Source: Chromobotia macracanthus (Eukaryota; Chordata; Actinopteri; Cypriniformes; Botiidae). Taken from it: 64,000 nt of DNA. Of the stretch, positions 1-14,205 are shown one piece after another. Position numbers and translations under genes: made by a program. Location of the stretch: assembly GCA_036877525.1 (NCBI GenBank), contig JAZGTH010000062.1, positions 7,062,501 through 7,126,500 of the forward strand, read 5' to 3'. Position 1 is the first letter of the stretch. Each line of letters begins with the position of its first letter. The notes under the pieces are model-generated. The model was not told the origin of the DNA and made no database searches. It saw only the letters and a list, made by a program, of their open reading frames with translations.

Positions 1-2220
1 GTTGATCCTTTGGTTTTGCAGTTCTCAAGGAGACCTTGTTTCAAGCAGAGCTCTTTCTAAGGAACATTTCCTTCTGTGTGCCTCTCAGAAACACTTTTGA
101 ACGGAATATAGCGTTTAGATGAAATGTTCATGCATGCTGATATAAATGGGCTGCTAAAAATGAGCATGGAAGCGCTTTCCTTTTTTGTTGTTTAAACATT
201 GCTTATTCCTCTCCATGTTGTGCATAAGAGGCTGCAGTGTAAAGCTAAGATAGGCTTTAGATGTTGTGAGGATAGCTGTTTGATACGTCTCGATTGATTT
301 ATGGTTCACGATAAGTATCTCCTTTCAGGATGCAAAGGCTGAGGTGACAGGCCTGAATACTAACTCTTGGGAACACAGTAACAGCTCTTTGAAAAGCACC
401 TTTTAAAACCTCTTTTTTAAATTAGGCACACATTATAACCTTAAGAATGTGTGTTCTATTCAAGTGTTGAGTGCATTAGCTGTGATTAAAGTTATTGCAA
501 CGAGTACCATAGTGGTTATATCACTACATGCAATTGACCAAACTGTGAAAATAATCAATGTAAAGCTGTAAAAGTTATATCATGTGCAGTTCTACTGCTG
601 GCAAAACTGAAGCAAAAATTATTATCAAAGCTGGAACTTTTGTCTGATAGCAGAACTAAAGAAAGACCAGCTGAAAAAGACTCTGCATGGAATAAATAAG
701 GGAAAAAATTGATATGCAGAAATGAAATCAATATCCATTTTTCTTTGCATCTGACACATATAGTTATTTCTTTCTTCTGCTTCTTTCTTTTCAGTCTGTC
801 CCATCACATTCTTGAAGGGAAGGTCTGTTTAAAATTGGACTGTAATCATTTCAATCATATCAGTAAATTAATGAAATATGAACAGCAATCTAGCTTCCTT
901 TTAGCAAATATATTGAAATAACCCCACAGTGATGGAAAATGAAATACCACGTGGTGGATGTGAGAGACAGTTTTCATTTTTGCACCAACTTTAAAGGGCA
1001 GTGGCAGAGAATTAATTTGTGATTTCTGTGTCTTTGGGACTGTCTAATCAAATCCTGTCAGAATAATGCAATTTCACACATATGCATAAAGAATCAAAAA
1101 TTATATGTTATTAATTGTATATTATTGCTTTGCACTGGAATCTTTTACAGTGCTAAAGATAATTAGTTGATAAGCATTCTGCATATAAGCATGATACTTG
1201 TGTGCTGAGAAAGTTAAAACACTGACATGTTAGGAACGTGTACTTTGGTTACAATAAGCAATTACGAATGTTGACTGGCAATTGCAGTTTTCTTTTCTCA
1301 AGGCAGAACTAATTTTAAAGGGTGTTAATCTATGGTGCTTTACTTTTCTGTTAAAAATCTATTTCAGAACAAAAGTTATTCCTATAACAGTAATTTCCTT
1401 TTGTTTTGACAAAGTTTGCAATAGGAAGTTTGCTACTATATGACAGTCTAATCATAAAGAACATTGCTTTTTTTTTATATAAAATCCACTTTATAACTTT
1501 ATAAATGTACTAATACCAGCTTTTTAAATGTCAGTCTAGAATAATTTGCCCCAAGCACAATTTGCTCCATATTAAGCAAATCTTTACATTTGTAGTCATT
1601 CTTCGTTTCAGTCTGACTTAAATCCGGTGCTTTGTTCTATGTGGTTAAAAATACAGGCTGATTCATGTGTGATTGGGTGCTATAAGCAAACTCTCTGAAC
1701 TCGCAGTTCTGTAGGAAATGGCATTCTGCTTCAAAGCCTTTGATGAAGACTTCACTGTCAGCTTGCATTTTTACCCCGGTACTTTATTTTTCAGGCACAT
1801 GCTGTATCCTGGAAATGTGTGGTGTCCTGCATCGCCTGCCATTTAGAAAGCTTGATTAAAGAGCAGCTGTCAAAGAATATAACTTTTATCACTGCGAAAC
1901 AGGTGTAGTCAGATGGCAACAACAGCAGCATAGAAGTGATAGCTGAAATGGAGTAGATGGAGACAAATGGAATGACCTTTTTCCCATTTCTGTCTATCTG
2001 CTGTTCATGTCTGTCTTGGATAGTGATGTGTCTCCTTTGATTTCTGACCTGAGATATTTCTAGTGGGGGATTCCCATGCATAATAGATGAGTGAACAATG
2101 GGAAATGGGTAGGGTAAGATGTGCCAGTGGGTAATTTGGGCCACATCCTGCATGTGCAGAACTATTGGGAAAATATAGAGATGCTAATCCCAAATTTGTC
2201 AAATCAAATTCAGAATATAA
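1..2220. other. Unique AT-rich sequence, no gene seen
   Basis: No recognisable exon, RNA gene or known repeat. The longest reading frame is about 120 codons on the minus strand (1791-2153). It starts with a true ATG, but its translation resembles no family I know and a second minus-strand frame overlaps it, so I treat it as a chance frame. Confidence 0.6.
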
Positions 2221-2257
2221 AAATTAATAAAATCTATTAAATCTATTAAAATCTATA
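2221..2257. repeat. Short tandem repeat, AAATCTATT-like unit
   Basis: Three to four imperfect copies of an AAATCTATT-like unit follow each other directly. It is low-complexity satellite-like sequence with no other implied function. Confidence 0.6.
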
Positions 2258-3910
2258 GTATACAAGTCACATTTCAAAGGGTCTAGATTGAATTAATATT
2301 TTGAACTATTATCACTAAAAGGAAATTGTAATTTCTCTTTGCCTAAAGGACAACTTAGGTAACATATTGGCACACCATATCTTGGTGTTCCATCATGCAA
2401 ATTTTGACAGTAAATAATTACTTAATCTTATTATGAATTATTTTTCAGTTCTGGCGATACGGTTTCCATTCCTGCTATCTATCTAGCCAAAATGACATGA
2501 AGTGTGCTGAGTTCTATGAGCAGATAAGCCAGTTTTTAATCTTTTAATGAATAATTCTGTCAGAAACTCAATCGATTTTCACACAGTATAACAGGTATAT
2601 TCATATTTATTAATATCATCCATTTTAACCTCACTGCAATTTTTCCTCACAGAGTCCTTCAGCTTTCCGTTTGCTAATTTTTCTATAGCTTTGCATGCTA
2701 GCTCGGCTGGAACTTGCCTGGGATGCTATAAAAGAGAGGCGATTTCAGTGCTCTCCAATCCATCTGTCTCCCTATACATAAAGCCTCAATTTCCAGCTGT
2801 AAATTTCTTCATTACAGTGGAATTGAAAGGGAAAGGGGGACTTTTCACTCCTCTCCCTCATGAGTTCATACATTTGAAGTGAGGCTTTGTCAGCTGAGAA
2901 TTAGCACACTGCAAACGCACTCCTCTAATGTTCCAGAAGGCAGCCATCACATCAGAGTCTCTTCAAAGTGAGGGCGAAATAGAAAACTTTGCACCCGGCG
3001 GTGTGTGTGTGTGTAAGAGAGAAACATATTAGTCACTTTACCCAACTCATTCTCTCAGGCACATTGGTCTAGTTTGTGCAGAAAACAGGCTTGTATGGTG
3101 AGAAGCATAGGCCGGAGACAATGATTTGGTATGTATTGCTCAGTTTTGTTTAAGATATATGTTGGGAAAGATCTTTGTCAAGGTTATTACACTGCTTTCT
3201 GGAATATTTGTTTCTGATTGATTGACAATCAACGATCTGCTTTTAAGCCAAAGGACACATGAAACCTTTCTTAAGTGTCTTTGGCACTGGAGACTTATGT
3301 AGCCCTGTTGTTAATGCTTATTGATAGTGGCAGGGAGCAGGTGAGGGCTCCATGAATCTGTTTGTTTAATACAAGTTCACAGTCTAACTTCTTTCCTTTC
3401 ATTTCATTCGTCTGCCCTCCGTGCCTGAATAAACCGCCCTGGGGGTTTGATGAATAAGAGTGTCCATTTGGTTTGAAAATACAGGGCATAACAGGGGGTG
3501 ACAAGTTGTAGCCACTCTCATTGCTTCTTTCAAAAGAAGACTGAGGCTGTTTTTAAGCATTACATTCACATGTAGCATTACGTTTTATGTTTACTTATAA
3601 AACACAACAAATGATCCACCTTACCACCATTGCTGCCCCAGCCCTACTTTCACCAGCCTATGGTGTCCAAGTTTATGACAGTACGAGCAAGGAAGTGGTG
3701 TGTAAATCAATGCAAATGCAAATATTGGTAGACTTCCTCTTTGAGGGTGTTAAATAATAAAACCTATAATGACAACAAGCAATAAATAGTCTACAAATAA
3801 ATACGTAATGCTATACAATAGTATACATTATAATATAAAATAATAGATTCAGTTATTTAATATGAATAAGTTATCTTAAGGCCATTTGCCAATGCTGTTT
3901 TTAATGTTTC
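2258..3910. other. Unique sequence, no gene seen
   Basis: No repeat family or coding signal recognised. A short (GT)7 run lies at about 3000-3014. Reading frames here are under 70 codons and unconvincing. Confidence 0.55.
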
Positions 3911-3960
3911 CTCAAGTTAACTCAAGATAAACTCAAGATAACTTTAGTTATGTCAAGATT
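3911..3960. repeat. Degenerate tandem repeat, AACTCAAGAT-like unit
   Basis: Three adjacent CTCAAG(A/T)TAA-like units are followed by a fourth diverged copy (TGTCAAGATT). This is a local slippage-type duplication. Confidence 0.55.
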
Positions 3961-5415
3961 AAAAGAAAGAATCATTTGTGATCTCAAGAAAACAAGCGAG
4001 AAATCTAATAATGCACAGTGTTGGATGTAGTCGTTATTTTTGCAGTTCTGTTTGGTGCCGTATTGAACTTGTCATCTCCATACTGTTTCATACTGTGCTT
4101 ATCTCACAAATTATTCAACTGTATGTATTTCCGTGCACCAGGAACACGACTGAAATGTTGTCCATTCATTTAGCTCAGATACAAGAAATTTCTCCCTTTT
4201 TTTTCTCATTTCAAATCCACTGTCATTTTTGTGCATGAGGGAACATTACTCATAACAGCTGGCAATAAACCCACTATTGCATTCTTCTTACATCAACCCT
4301 TTCTCCCAAATGCAAGAATGAGGTGTCAAGAAGTGCCACTGCCTCTGGCTCCCCTGTTTCTGACCTCTTGACCCCTTCTCTTACTCCAGATATGACCATG
4401 ACCTCATTTCATTTCTATATCTTTTTTTTTTTTTTACATTTGGACAGATATGTGTGAAAAGTGTATACAAGACCTGTTTATGCAACTTTAAACATTAAAA
4501 AGCTTTACATTAAAAAAGCTCATTTTTTTGCTAGCGTTGAAGGTTACAATGATTTAAATGTTCTTAGTGAAGCTCCACAAAGCCATAGGGGCTCAATATA
4601 AGCTTATTGCACTCTTACACATCGCATCACAGGCTGCATGCTGATAGCAATAATGTGACGTACAGAATGAATGAATGCATAAATAAGGGGGTTAGAGACA
4701 GATTCTCAGATGTGCGCAGTTAGACAGGTGTCACACTGAGCCATGTGTCTTTGTGAGCTGTCCTCATTAGAAGGATTTTTTGTCTACTTTAAATGCGACT
4801 CCTCTCGGAACTAAATGGCTCCCAGAGAAGGACCGTGAGTGGTTCTTGCTGAATTTTCAGAAAGTTTCTCAACCTCATGAAACTCAGCTGAGATAACAGT
4901 TCTGCGGAGGAACGCCAGGAGCACTCAAATAAGCCTGGGATATATCCATCATGTAGATATGAACCAAGAGCTAGGCTAATGTTTCGAAGACAAATTTTAT
5001 TTCCTCAGAGCCATAACACCAAACAGCCCAGACTGAATGTGCATTGGGATTTTACACATTTATTTGACAGTCTCTTTTGGTTAAAAGTTGATTAATTTCC
5101 TAAATAAATTTCTGAAGAAAAATTGTAATAATTTTATAATTAGCAATTTTATGCCCCACTGTGAGAGAAATATGAATTCATAACTCTCTTCCTTACTGCT
5201 CTTTCACAACAAGCAACCTGAAGAAGGTTTCCATTTCTCAGCCATGAGCACAGTATTAAATCCCCAGCTGTCCTCTAACGCTGCTCATATGGAAATTATC
5301 AAATATATCTGCTGCTGATTTAATTAACTCAGACTTTAACTGTGTTGGAGGTTCCTGGCATTAAAGAAACGTTGTTTGGAATTGTGTTACATGAGTTGGC
5401 CCCTAAGAAAATGGC
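3961..5415. other. Unique AT-rich sequence, no gene seen
   Basis: No known repeat or exon recognised. A poly-T run of about 13 lies near 4422-4436. Confidence 0.5.
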
Positions 5416-5428
5416 TTATATATATATA

Positions 5429-5481
<53 letters not shown>
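5416..5481. repeat. (TA)n microsatellite
   Basis: A nearly uninterrupted TA dinucleotide array, broken once by AAAA near 5428. The open frame across it, with repeated Tyr-Ile, is an artefact of the repeat. Confidence 0.95.
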
Positions 5482-5483
<2 letters not shown>

Positions 5484-5604
5484 CAGACTGTCACTGTGCC
5501 AATTTCATCTTTGTGATGATCTGAAGTATATTAAGGTCTTCAGATTTCTTTAATAAAACTGTTGCGTTCTCTTTCTGGTCATAACTGGCAGAGACTAAGT
5601 TGGT

Positions 5605-5633
5605 CATTTGGCCAACTGGCAGTTGGGGAAATG
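5605..5633. repeat. Imperfect inverted repeat (hairpin)
   Basis: CATTTGGCCAACTG at 5605-5618 pairs with CAGTTGGGGAAATG at 5620-5633. Twelve of 14 positions are complementary around a one-base centre. It may be a chance palindrome or a transposon-end remnant. Confidence 0.5.
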
Positions 5634-6828
5634 GCCAAAATCAGACATGATTAAATGATTAAAAATCTAGTATCACTTAGATCCACAGCCAGACAGACTC
5701 CACACACTGTTTAATGTTGTTTTTTTAATTTTATTTGGCACAAACTGCAGATTTTGTTATGGAGTTAATAATGTAAAAGGTGTTATGGCTGAGAGTACTG
5801 CAGCACTTTAGCATTATAGCTAGCTAAAATCATTTTAAAACAATCCAAAAATATTTTATAATCAAACATTTTGTGAATAAGCTTTGGGTGGCCTGCACAT
5901 ACCATGTTTCAACAGCAAGTCCAACCAAAATTACCTTTAATTAGACATCATGTCTTCATGTAAAAATGAGATGTGACAAGGATATTGTAGTGAGAAACAA
6001 GAGTTATTTTAAAATTATGGGGTGTCACATGCAAAGGAACAACAGTCACAGACCAATCAATTCATCTATGAGAAAATAATCAGCTGAAATGACTTAAATT
6101 AAAAATACTAAGGCTGTTAGAAAAGATTGTGCCATTACTGTGCCATTACTTCAAGTTTCACTGAGGTTTCATCTTTAGAGATCAAATGTATTTGAAATCT
6201 GAGTTTTTTTCATTTGTGTGAAAAGTATGAACAGACCTCTTCTTTGTTAGACCTGAATAAACAGAAAAGGGTGGGATTCATTTTTTCTTTCTTAAATTAT
6301 ACCCGTCTAAGTGATATTTGTTAAAATTAGTTGATATATACAGGCATGTATAAAGGAAATGTACAGTTTAGCAAAAGAACACTAACTACAAAACTGCATT
6401 ATAAAAAGTACTCCCTCTCCACACACACACAGTTTATTTGCTCTCCTCACGCCCTGAATTCACTGCTCAGATTTAATTTCTTGGGCTATACATCAACTAT
6501 AAGAGTAAATGCTCCATGTGTCACTGCTCACAGTGTGCACTACTGCATAGATGCGTATAAATGAGTGTTTCCATTCATCTAGACCTGGTATTATGCTAGT
6601 TGAGACTCTTTAATGCTTTATCTGTGACTCCCACACATACCTCCAGTTCTAATTTTCTGATAACAAGACCACAAACTACTTCTCTGAATGACACCCTGAA
6701 AAAGCCAAATGGCAATAGCACTGAAAGCTCTTGCTCTCTGTTACAAATAGAAAACAGCCTACTGTAACAGATAAATAAAACAATGAAAGGGTTTGTCAAG
6801 CCCCTCCCATTTTAACTTGATCAACCAT
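5634..6828. other. Unique sequence, no gene seen
   Basis: No family recognised. A small direct duplication of GTGCCATTACT lies at 6130-6151, and a short CA run near 6420. Confidence 0.5.
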
Positions 6829-7165
6829 CCAGCTAACAGGGAACTTTCTCAGAACATTGGCTAATGTCTCTTAAAGTTCTTCAACGTCATCAAAAACCGT
6901 TCTTGCAGTAACGTTAGTATAATGTTTTTTTAACATTATATATCATATCAAAAACATTTTTTAAGTTGTTAGCAGAATCTTTTATAAACACTACATAATT
7001 ATAAAATGTCTGAATAACGTTCTTAGAACCAAACGGTAATGTTAATACAATGTCCAAAAAACTGGATGCTTTACGTGTTCCTAGAACTTTCAAAATAACA
7101 TTTTTTACAATTTTTATTTCTTAATGGAAACTTTAGGGAAATGTTCTTACAATCTAAGTGCTGTT
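6829..7165 (+). mobile_element. Short non-autonomous DNA element (MITE-like), copy A
   Basis: This is the first of eight related copies in the window. It opens with CCAGCTAACAGGGAAC and then shows the shared order of blocks: TCTCAGAACATTGGCTAATG, a GTTCTTGCAGTAACGTTAG block, an ATATATCATATC core, GTTCCTAGAACTTTC, and a final GGGAAATGTTCTTACAA block. The right terminal inverted repeat is eroded, so the end is approximate. There is no coding capacity. The short CAGCTAAC termini and length near 300 bp suggest a MITE. The superfamily is not identified. Confidence 0.75.
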
Positions 7166-8036
7166 TATATGTATAATGCCCTGTCTCTCTGTTTACTAAT
7201 CTTTATTGTACCTTTAGATTTAGCTTTAACTGGTACTGCCTTTCTTTCTCTTATCTACATATGCAGGCTGTCCTGACAACCAGCCCCATCCACTCAGATT
7301 ATCCCTGACTACGGTTAATAAAAGGCAACCCTCAAAAGATCCCAATCTGTTTTATTTTTTGCCTACTGCGCAAAAAAGTGCCGTTCAATAAACAAAGCGT
7401 GAATGAGAAATCATTAAGTGATCTTTATTTCGATTACCCTATGAATTATGAATTGTGGAGATTTATGAGGAAAACCTATTGAATGTTGTTCTGAAATGCT
7501 GAATAGCAGTGCCGACGCTGTGTCTGATGAGTCTGGTCCTTGTTTCAGATGCATGGGACTCGAAGGGGATTTGAGTAATTTAGCATTCAGATTGCAAATT
7601 ACACATTATTCACTTCATTTAGGCCTTTAAATCCCACTCACAGTAACACACTTTCTGCATAAATTATAGCCTAATACATCATTAGGTCTTTATTACTCTC
7701 ACAGGACCCTGCCTGTTGAAATCACACATTTGTGTGGGTGTAGTGTTGTGTGCAGTATTCTTAAATACATAAAGACAACACATTAGGTCCTGAATACCCT
7801 TGACTGTGGTGGTAATGGTTGCTATGTGTCCAGAAACTTTCTAACTGTGAAAAGTGAATACGTGCAGTTGTTAACTTACAATGGCAATTCTCTCTGTAAC
7901 CCAATAAGTGAGGGTGAATCAATCATTTTAAAATATTTTCTTTCCATAGGACCATTTTTGATGTTACTACATAAAGCAAATTTTAAATATGCCAAACATT
8001 TACAAAACATTTTTTAGATTGAAATGAAATTAGAGG
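7166..8036. other. Unique sequence; possible conserved non-coding segment at 7440-7720
   Basis: No repeat or exon recognised. The 7440-7720 part is free of simple repeats and contains several TAAT/ATTA cores (AATTACACATTATT, CATTAGG). That is compatible with a regulatory element, but the idea rests on texture only. Confidence 0.25.
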
Positions 8037-8290
8037 TGCTCTCTCTCTCTCTCACACACACCCACAATGTTAGCATATGTGGTTTATGTGTTTATCTCCA
8101 TAGATGTAATGCTTTTTTATCTGGTACAAACTGTATATTCTGTCCTCTACCCCTAAACCTAACACTTACAGAAAACTCACATTTTTACAAAAATTCACCA
8201 TTTAGTATGCTTATAAAGTGATTTAGTTTATGAGGACACAGGAAGTGTCCCCATAACTCATATTCAAACCCTCTCACACACTCTTATAAA
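8037..8290 (+). repeat. Common fish interspersed repeat (CTCT/CACA start, GTCC-type end)
   Basis: The order of blocks matches a repeat I recall from many cyprinid introns: a CT/CA run, CATAGATGTAATG, ACAAACTGTATATTCTGTCC, CTACCCCTAAACCTAACACT, ACAGAAAAC, TTTAGTATG..TTATAAA, and finally GAGGACAC..GTGTCCCCATAA. The copy is diverged. The family name is not known to me. A short reading frame crossing it is not a gene. Confidence 0.6.
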
Positions 8291-11197
<2,907 letters not shown>

Positions 11198-11224
11198 ATA
11201 TATTAAACTAAATATATTAAACTA
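11198..11224. repeat. 13-14 bp tandem duplication next to a SINE
   Basis: AATATATTAAACT occurs twice in direct succession immediately before the SINE tail at 11222. It may be an AT-rich insertion target or a local slippage event. Confidence 0.6.
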
Positions 11225-11367
11225 CATTTATGCATTTAGCAGATGCTTTTATCGGAAACGCATTCAAATTAAACGTTTTATCCGCATGCGTGTCTCTGGG
11301 AATTGAACCCACAACCTCTGTGCTGCTAGTGCAACACCAGTAGAGCTACAGGAACACTAAACAGTAG
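11222..11367 (-). mobile_element. tRNA-derived SINE, copy 1
   Basis: Read on the minus strand, it has an A-box-like start (GTTCCTGTAGCTCTACTGG), a B box (GGTTCAATTCCC) and a 3' part ending in AAAAGCATCTGCTAAATGC and ATAAATGTAGT. This tRNA-like head plus 'AAGCGTCTGC(T/C)AAATG' tail is a SINE type I recall from many teleosts. The middle is diverged: TCGGAAACGC replaces the usual TCCAAAGCGA on the plus strand. It is not a functional tRNA. Confidence 0.8.
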
Positions 11368-12231
11368 CATACAGGGCTGGTCTTATTCAAATATGTTTTA
11401 GCTAAACTGAGTAATGTGTGTGTTTGTGTTGTTTTCACTCATCTAATGCAAGACTTACTACATTTGAAATGCATTGTGTCAATAAATAGAGCTTCCTTAG
11501 CCAACTTTAGCTGAACTAAGCTGAATAATTAGCACTGTTTATAAAAGTAAAAACAGTCAAGGTCTTAGGAACACAATTATTTTTAGAAAATTTTATGTTG
11601 TTTTTATACATGTCAGCATGTCAATGTAGTAGGGCACTACGCGTAAAAATGAGCCATCATGGCCAATATAATAAAATGTTCTTCCTCTGTCTCTGAAGCT
11701 ACTGAGGGTGGCAATAAAGTACCATAATTTTTGTTTGTAGCCCCTGTCAGCAATGCTGCTGACACAATATCTGCTTTTATCTTCATCCAGAAAGTTGCTG
11801 GAATTCACAAAACTGACTCTTTACATACATGAAAAGGCCCCTTTGCTTTGTTGCTTTGTTTTACTTTCTTTGAGATGACATAAACATGCATTTATTTCAT
11901 TCTTTCACTTTAACAGTCAGTACATACAGTATCAACACGATTCAATTCTTGATTGTCCGTTCCACTCAACACTTTTAAACTTTGGTGATTAAAGCACTAA
12001 TGTTCTATGCTGACATCTTTTTAAGCTAAAAAAACATATTTTGAGTAAGTTGGTAATTAAATCAGTCTAACTGAGTCATACCTTCTGCTTTAAACTTTTT
12101 TTTCATGACACTCAACAAAATGACCTTTCCCCCATGGAACACAAAAATAAGTTTTCACAATGTTCAATGTTTCCCACACGATGAATGTGTGTGATCATTG
12201 GCAACTTTAGTTGTGATTTTGCCTAGTTTAT
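11368..12231. other. Mostly unique sequence, no gene seen
   Basis: No gene recognised. About 12120-12165 (CCCCATGGAACACAAAAATAAG) weakly resembles part of the common cyprinid 'CGGAACACAAAAGAAG' repeat, but I could not extend the match enough to call it. Confidence 0.4.
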
Positions 12232-12410
12232 TTAAAAATAAACAACTAAATAAATGACTAAATAAATAAATAAAATGTAATATATACCACCCTGTGATGA
12301 ACTGGCCATCTGTCCAGGGTTTTTCCTGCGTACGGCCAGAGATGCTGGGACAGGCTCCAGGTTACATGTCTGCAGAGGACATGCGGGTTCGCAGAAATAA
12401 TGGCTGGATG
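12232..12410 (+). mobile_element. Fragment of a fish SINE-like repeat with AAAT-rich flank
   Basis: After an (AAAT)n-like tract at 12232-12285 comes the series CCCTGTGATGAACTGGCCA, TCTGTCCAGGGTTTTTCCTG, GGGACAGGCTCCAGGTT, then AATGGCTGGATG. I recall this as the 3' part of a widespread fish SINE ('CCCTGTGAAGGACTGGCG...CAGGGTGT...CCTGCCTT...TAGGCTC'). The tRNA-like head is absent, so this is a 5'-truncated or eroded copy. Confidence 0.65.
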
Positions 12411-13924
12411 TTTTATATATATATACATACCTTTGTGAACAGTAGGCCACTAAACTAACTAATGTTTTACTTATGCACAAACATATATATACACATATAT
12501 ATGAGAGAAAGAGAGGAGTTGTTTGTGTTTTATCTTGCCTAGGGTACCGAATGATCCACGACTGAATGATGCCCTGCCTATACCTGACCTTTGACTCCAG
12601 TATCAAAGGTCATACCGTATTTGTAAACATTCTCATTTGCAAAGAGTTTTTAAATGCATACAATTCACAATGCATCATGTCATAACTCACACACACCGGA
12701 TTTCTAGGTTGGTAGGAAGACCGACAGATACAAAGAACATCATGATAACAGCCAGGTCTGCAGGAGCTTTTCACCTGACTGTCAGTATAACCCAACACAC
12801 AGTCTGTAGGCATGAGGGAATAGGCTCTATGTGAGATTATGCTCTTTTAGAAGAGTGGTGTGTAGTGGAGCTGAACAGCCTCCCTCTATCTAGTCTGTCT
12901 CTGTGTTCTTTCATCCTCCCATCCCCCCTTATACCCCATCACTAGCCTTTTCTCCAGACTTTAATCATCTCATTTTCTGAGATATAAAAGTTGGTTGTAG
13001 GCTAATTTAAATCCTGAGGAAGAATAGCGCCATCTCATATTCAGGTCACAATACAGGGAATTGAGAAAATGTTGAGGATGGACTTCAGATTTTTCAGGCT
13101 TAACATTTGTCCCAAATTTGTCCTGTTCTTTACAGATGTGAAACAGACTTTAGGTCATGTACTATGTCAATACCATGATATACTGGTATGGCAAACATTC
13201 AGTTCCGCTACTGAATATATGATACTGTGGTAAAATATGGCAAAAAGTTCTATTTAGTAACATTTGGGTCCCTAGACTTTTTTTCATTGAAAAAGTTTAT
13301 GTTTAAAATTACAGATCTGTGCTTTATTTGTAACTGAGGTATCCACTCTTCACAGTGATATTAGCTTTTCTTGGACTTTTTTTTTGCGCTACAAAGTTTA
13401 GGTGAAGTTTAGTAGCTTTGTAATATTCAAACTTGAGGCCTGTTCTAATATGCCTCTGTTTTCCTTTGAGAGAACTACTAGCTGTGAAATTTAGAAAGAG
13501 CCTGTTGTTGAAGAACGTGTAGGGACATTATAAGTCATGTTAAAACTTCTGCAAGCTAAGTTATATTTCAAATCCATATTTTAATAACTTTCTTTCTACT
13601 GAAGGCTCTCAAGATACTGTAAATAATTATGGAAATGAGAATATCTACTTAAATGTATTCAGTCATTTCCATATATTGAGAATTAATCCCACCCCCTATG
13701 TAACATTTTTCAGGCAAAAGTTTGTATTCAGTAACAAAGTTATTACAGCATGATGCTTCTGTTTGAGGAGAGACAGGAATCATTTTGTTGTTTCAGGTTG
13801 TAACACATCCCTCAGCTAAACACTGTTTTTTTTTTTTCATATTTGCAGGCCTTTTTTTTAATTTTTAAGTCTGCCATTGTGATTACCAAAATTGTACATT
13901 AATAATATTTCATATTAGATGTCG
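12411..13924. other. Unique sequence with short AT runs, no gene seen
   Basis: Short TATATA runs lie near 12415-12425 and 12483-12500, and poly-T runs near 13378-13385 and 13827-13837. No exon or known family recognised. Confidence 0.5.
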
Positions 13925-14205
13925 TAATGTTGGCTAATGTTCTCTCTTAGTTATCAAAAATCTTTAAAACTTTTTCAAGATAATATGTCATATATATCAA
14001 AAATGTCACTCTTATTTTGTTAACGGAACATTTTAAGAATTTGAAAAAATTAACGTTCTTATAACCAAGCCATAATGTTAATGCTACGTCTTAAAAACTG
14101 GCCACTTTGAACGTTTCTAGAACTTTCAAAATAACATCTGTAATGGTTTTGTTACTTAAAGGATATGTTAGGGAAATGTTCTTACAACCAAAAATGTTTG
14201 CTGGG
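13925..14205 (+). mobile_element. Short non-autonomous DNA element, copy B (left end lost)
   Basis: It carries the family blocks TTGGCTAATGTTCTCT, TTATCAAAAATC, GTTCTTATAACCAAG, AACGTTTCTAGAACTTTC and GGGAAATGTTCTTACAACC, and closes with TTTGCTGGG. The outer left terminus (CAGCTAACAGGGAAC) is missing. Confidence 0.8.

Noticed and set aside
1791..2153. 120-codon ATG-initiated minus-strand gene
   Set aside because: No known motif, no splice context, and an overlapping frame of similar quality on the same strand.
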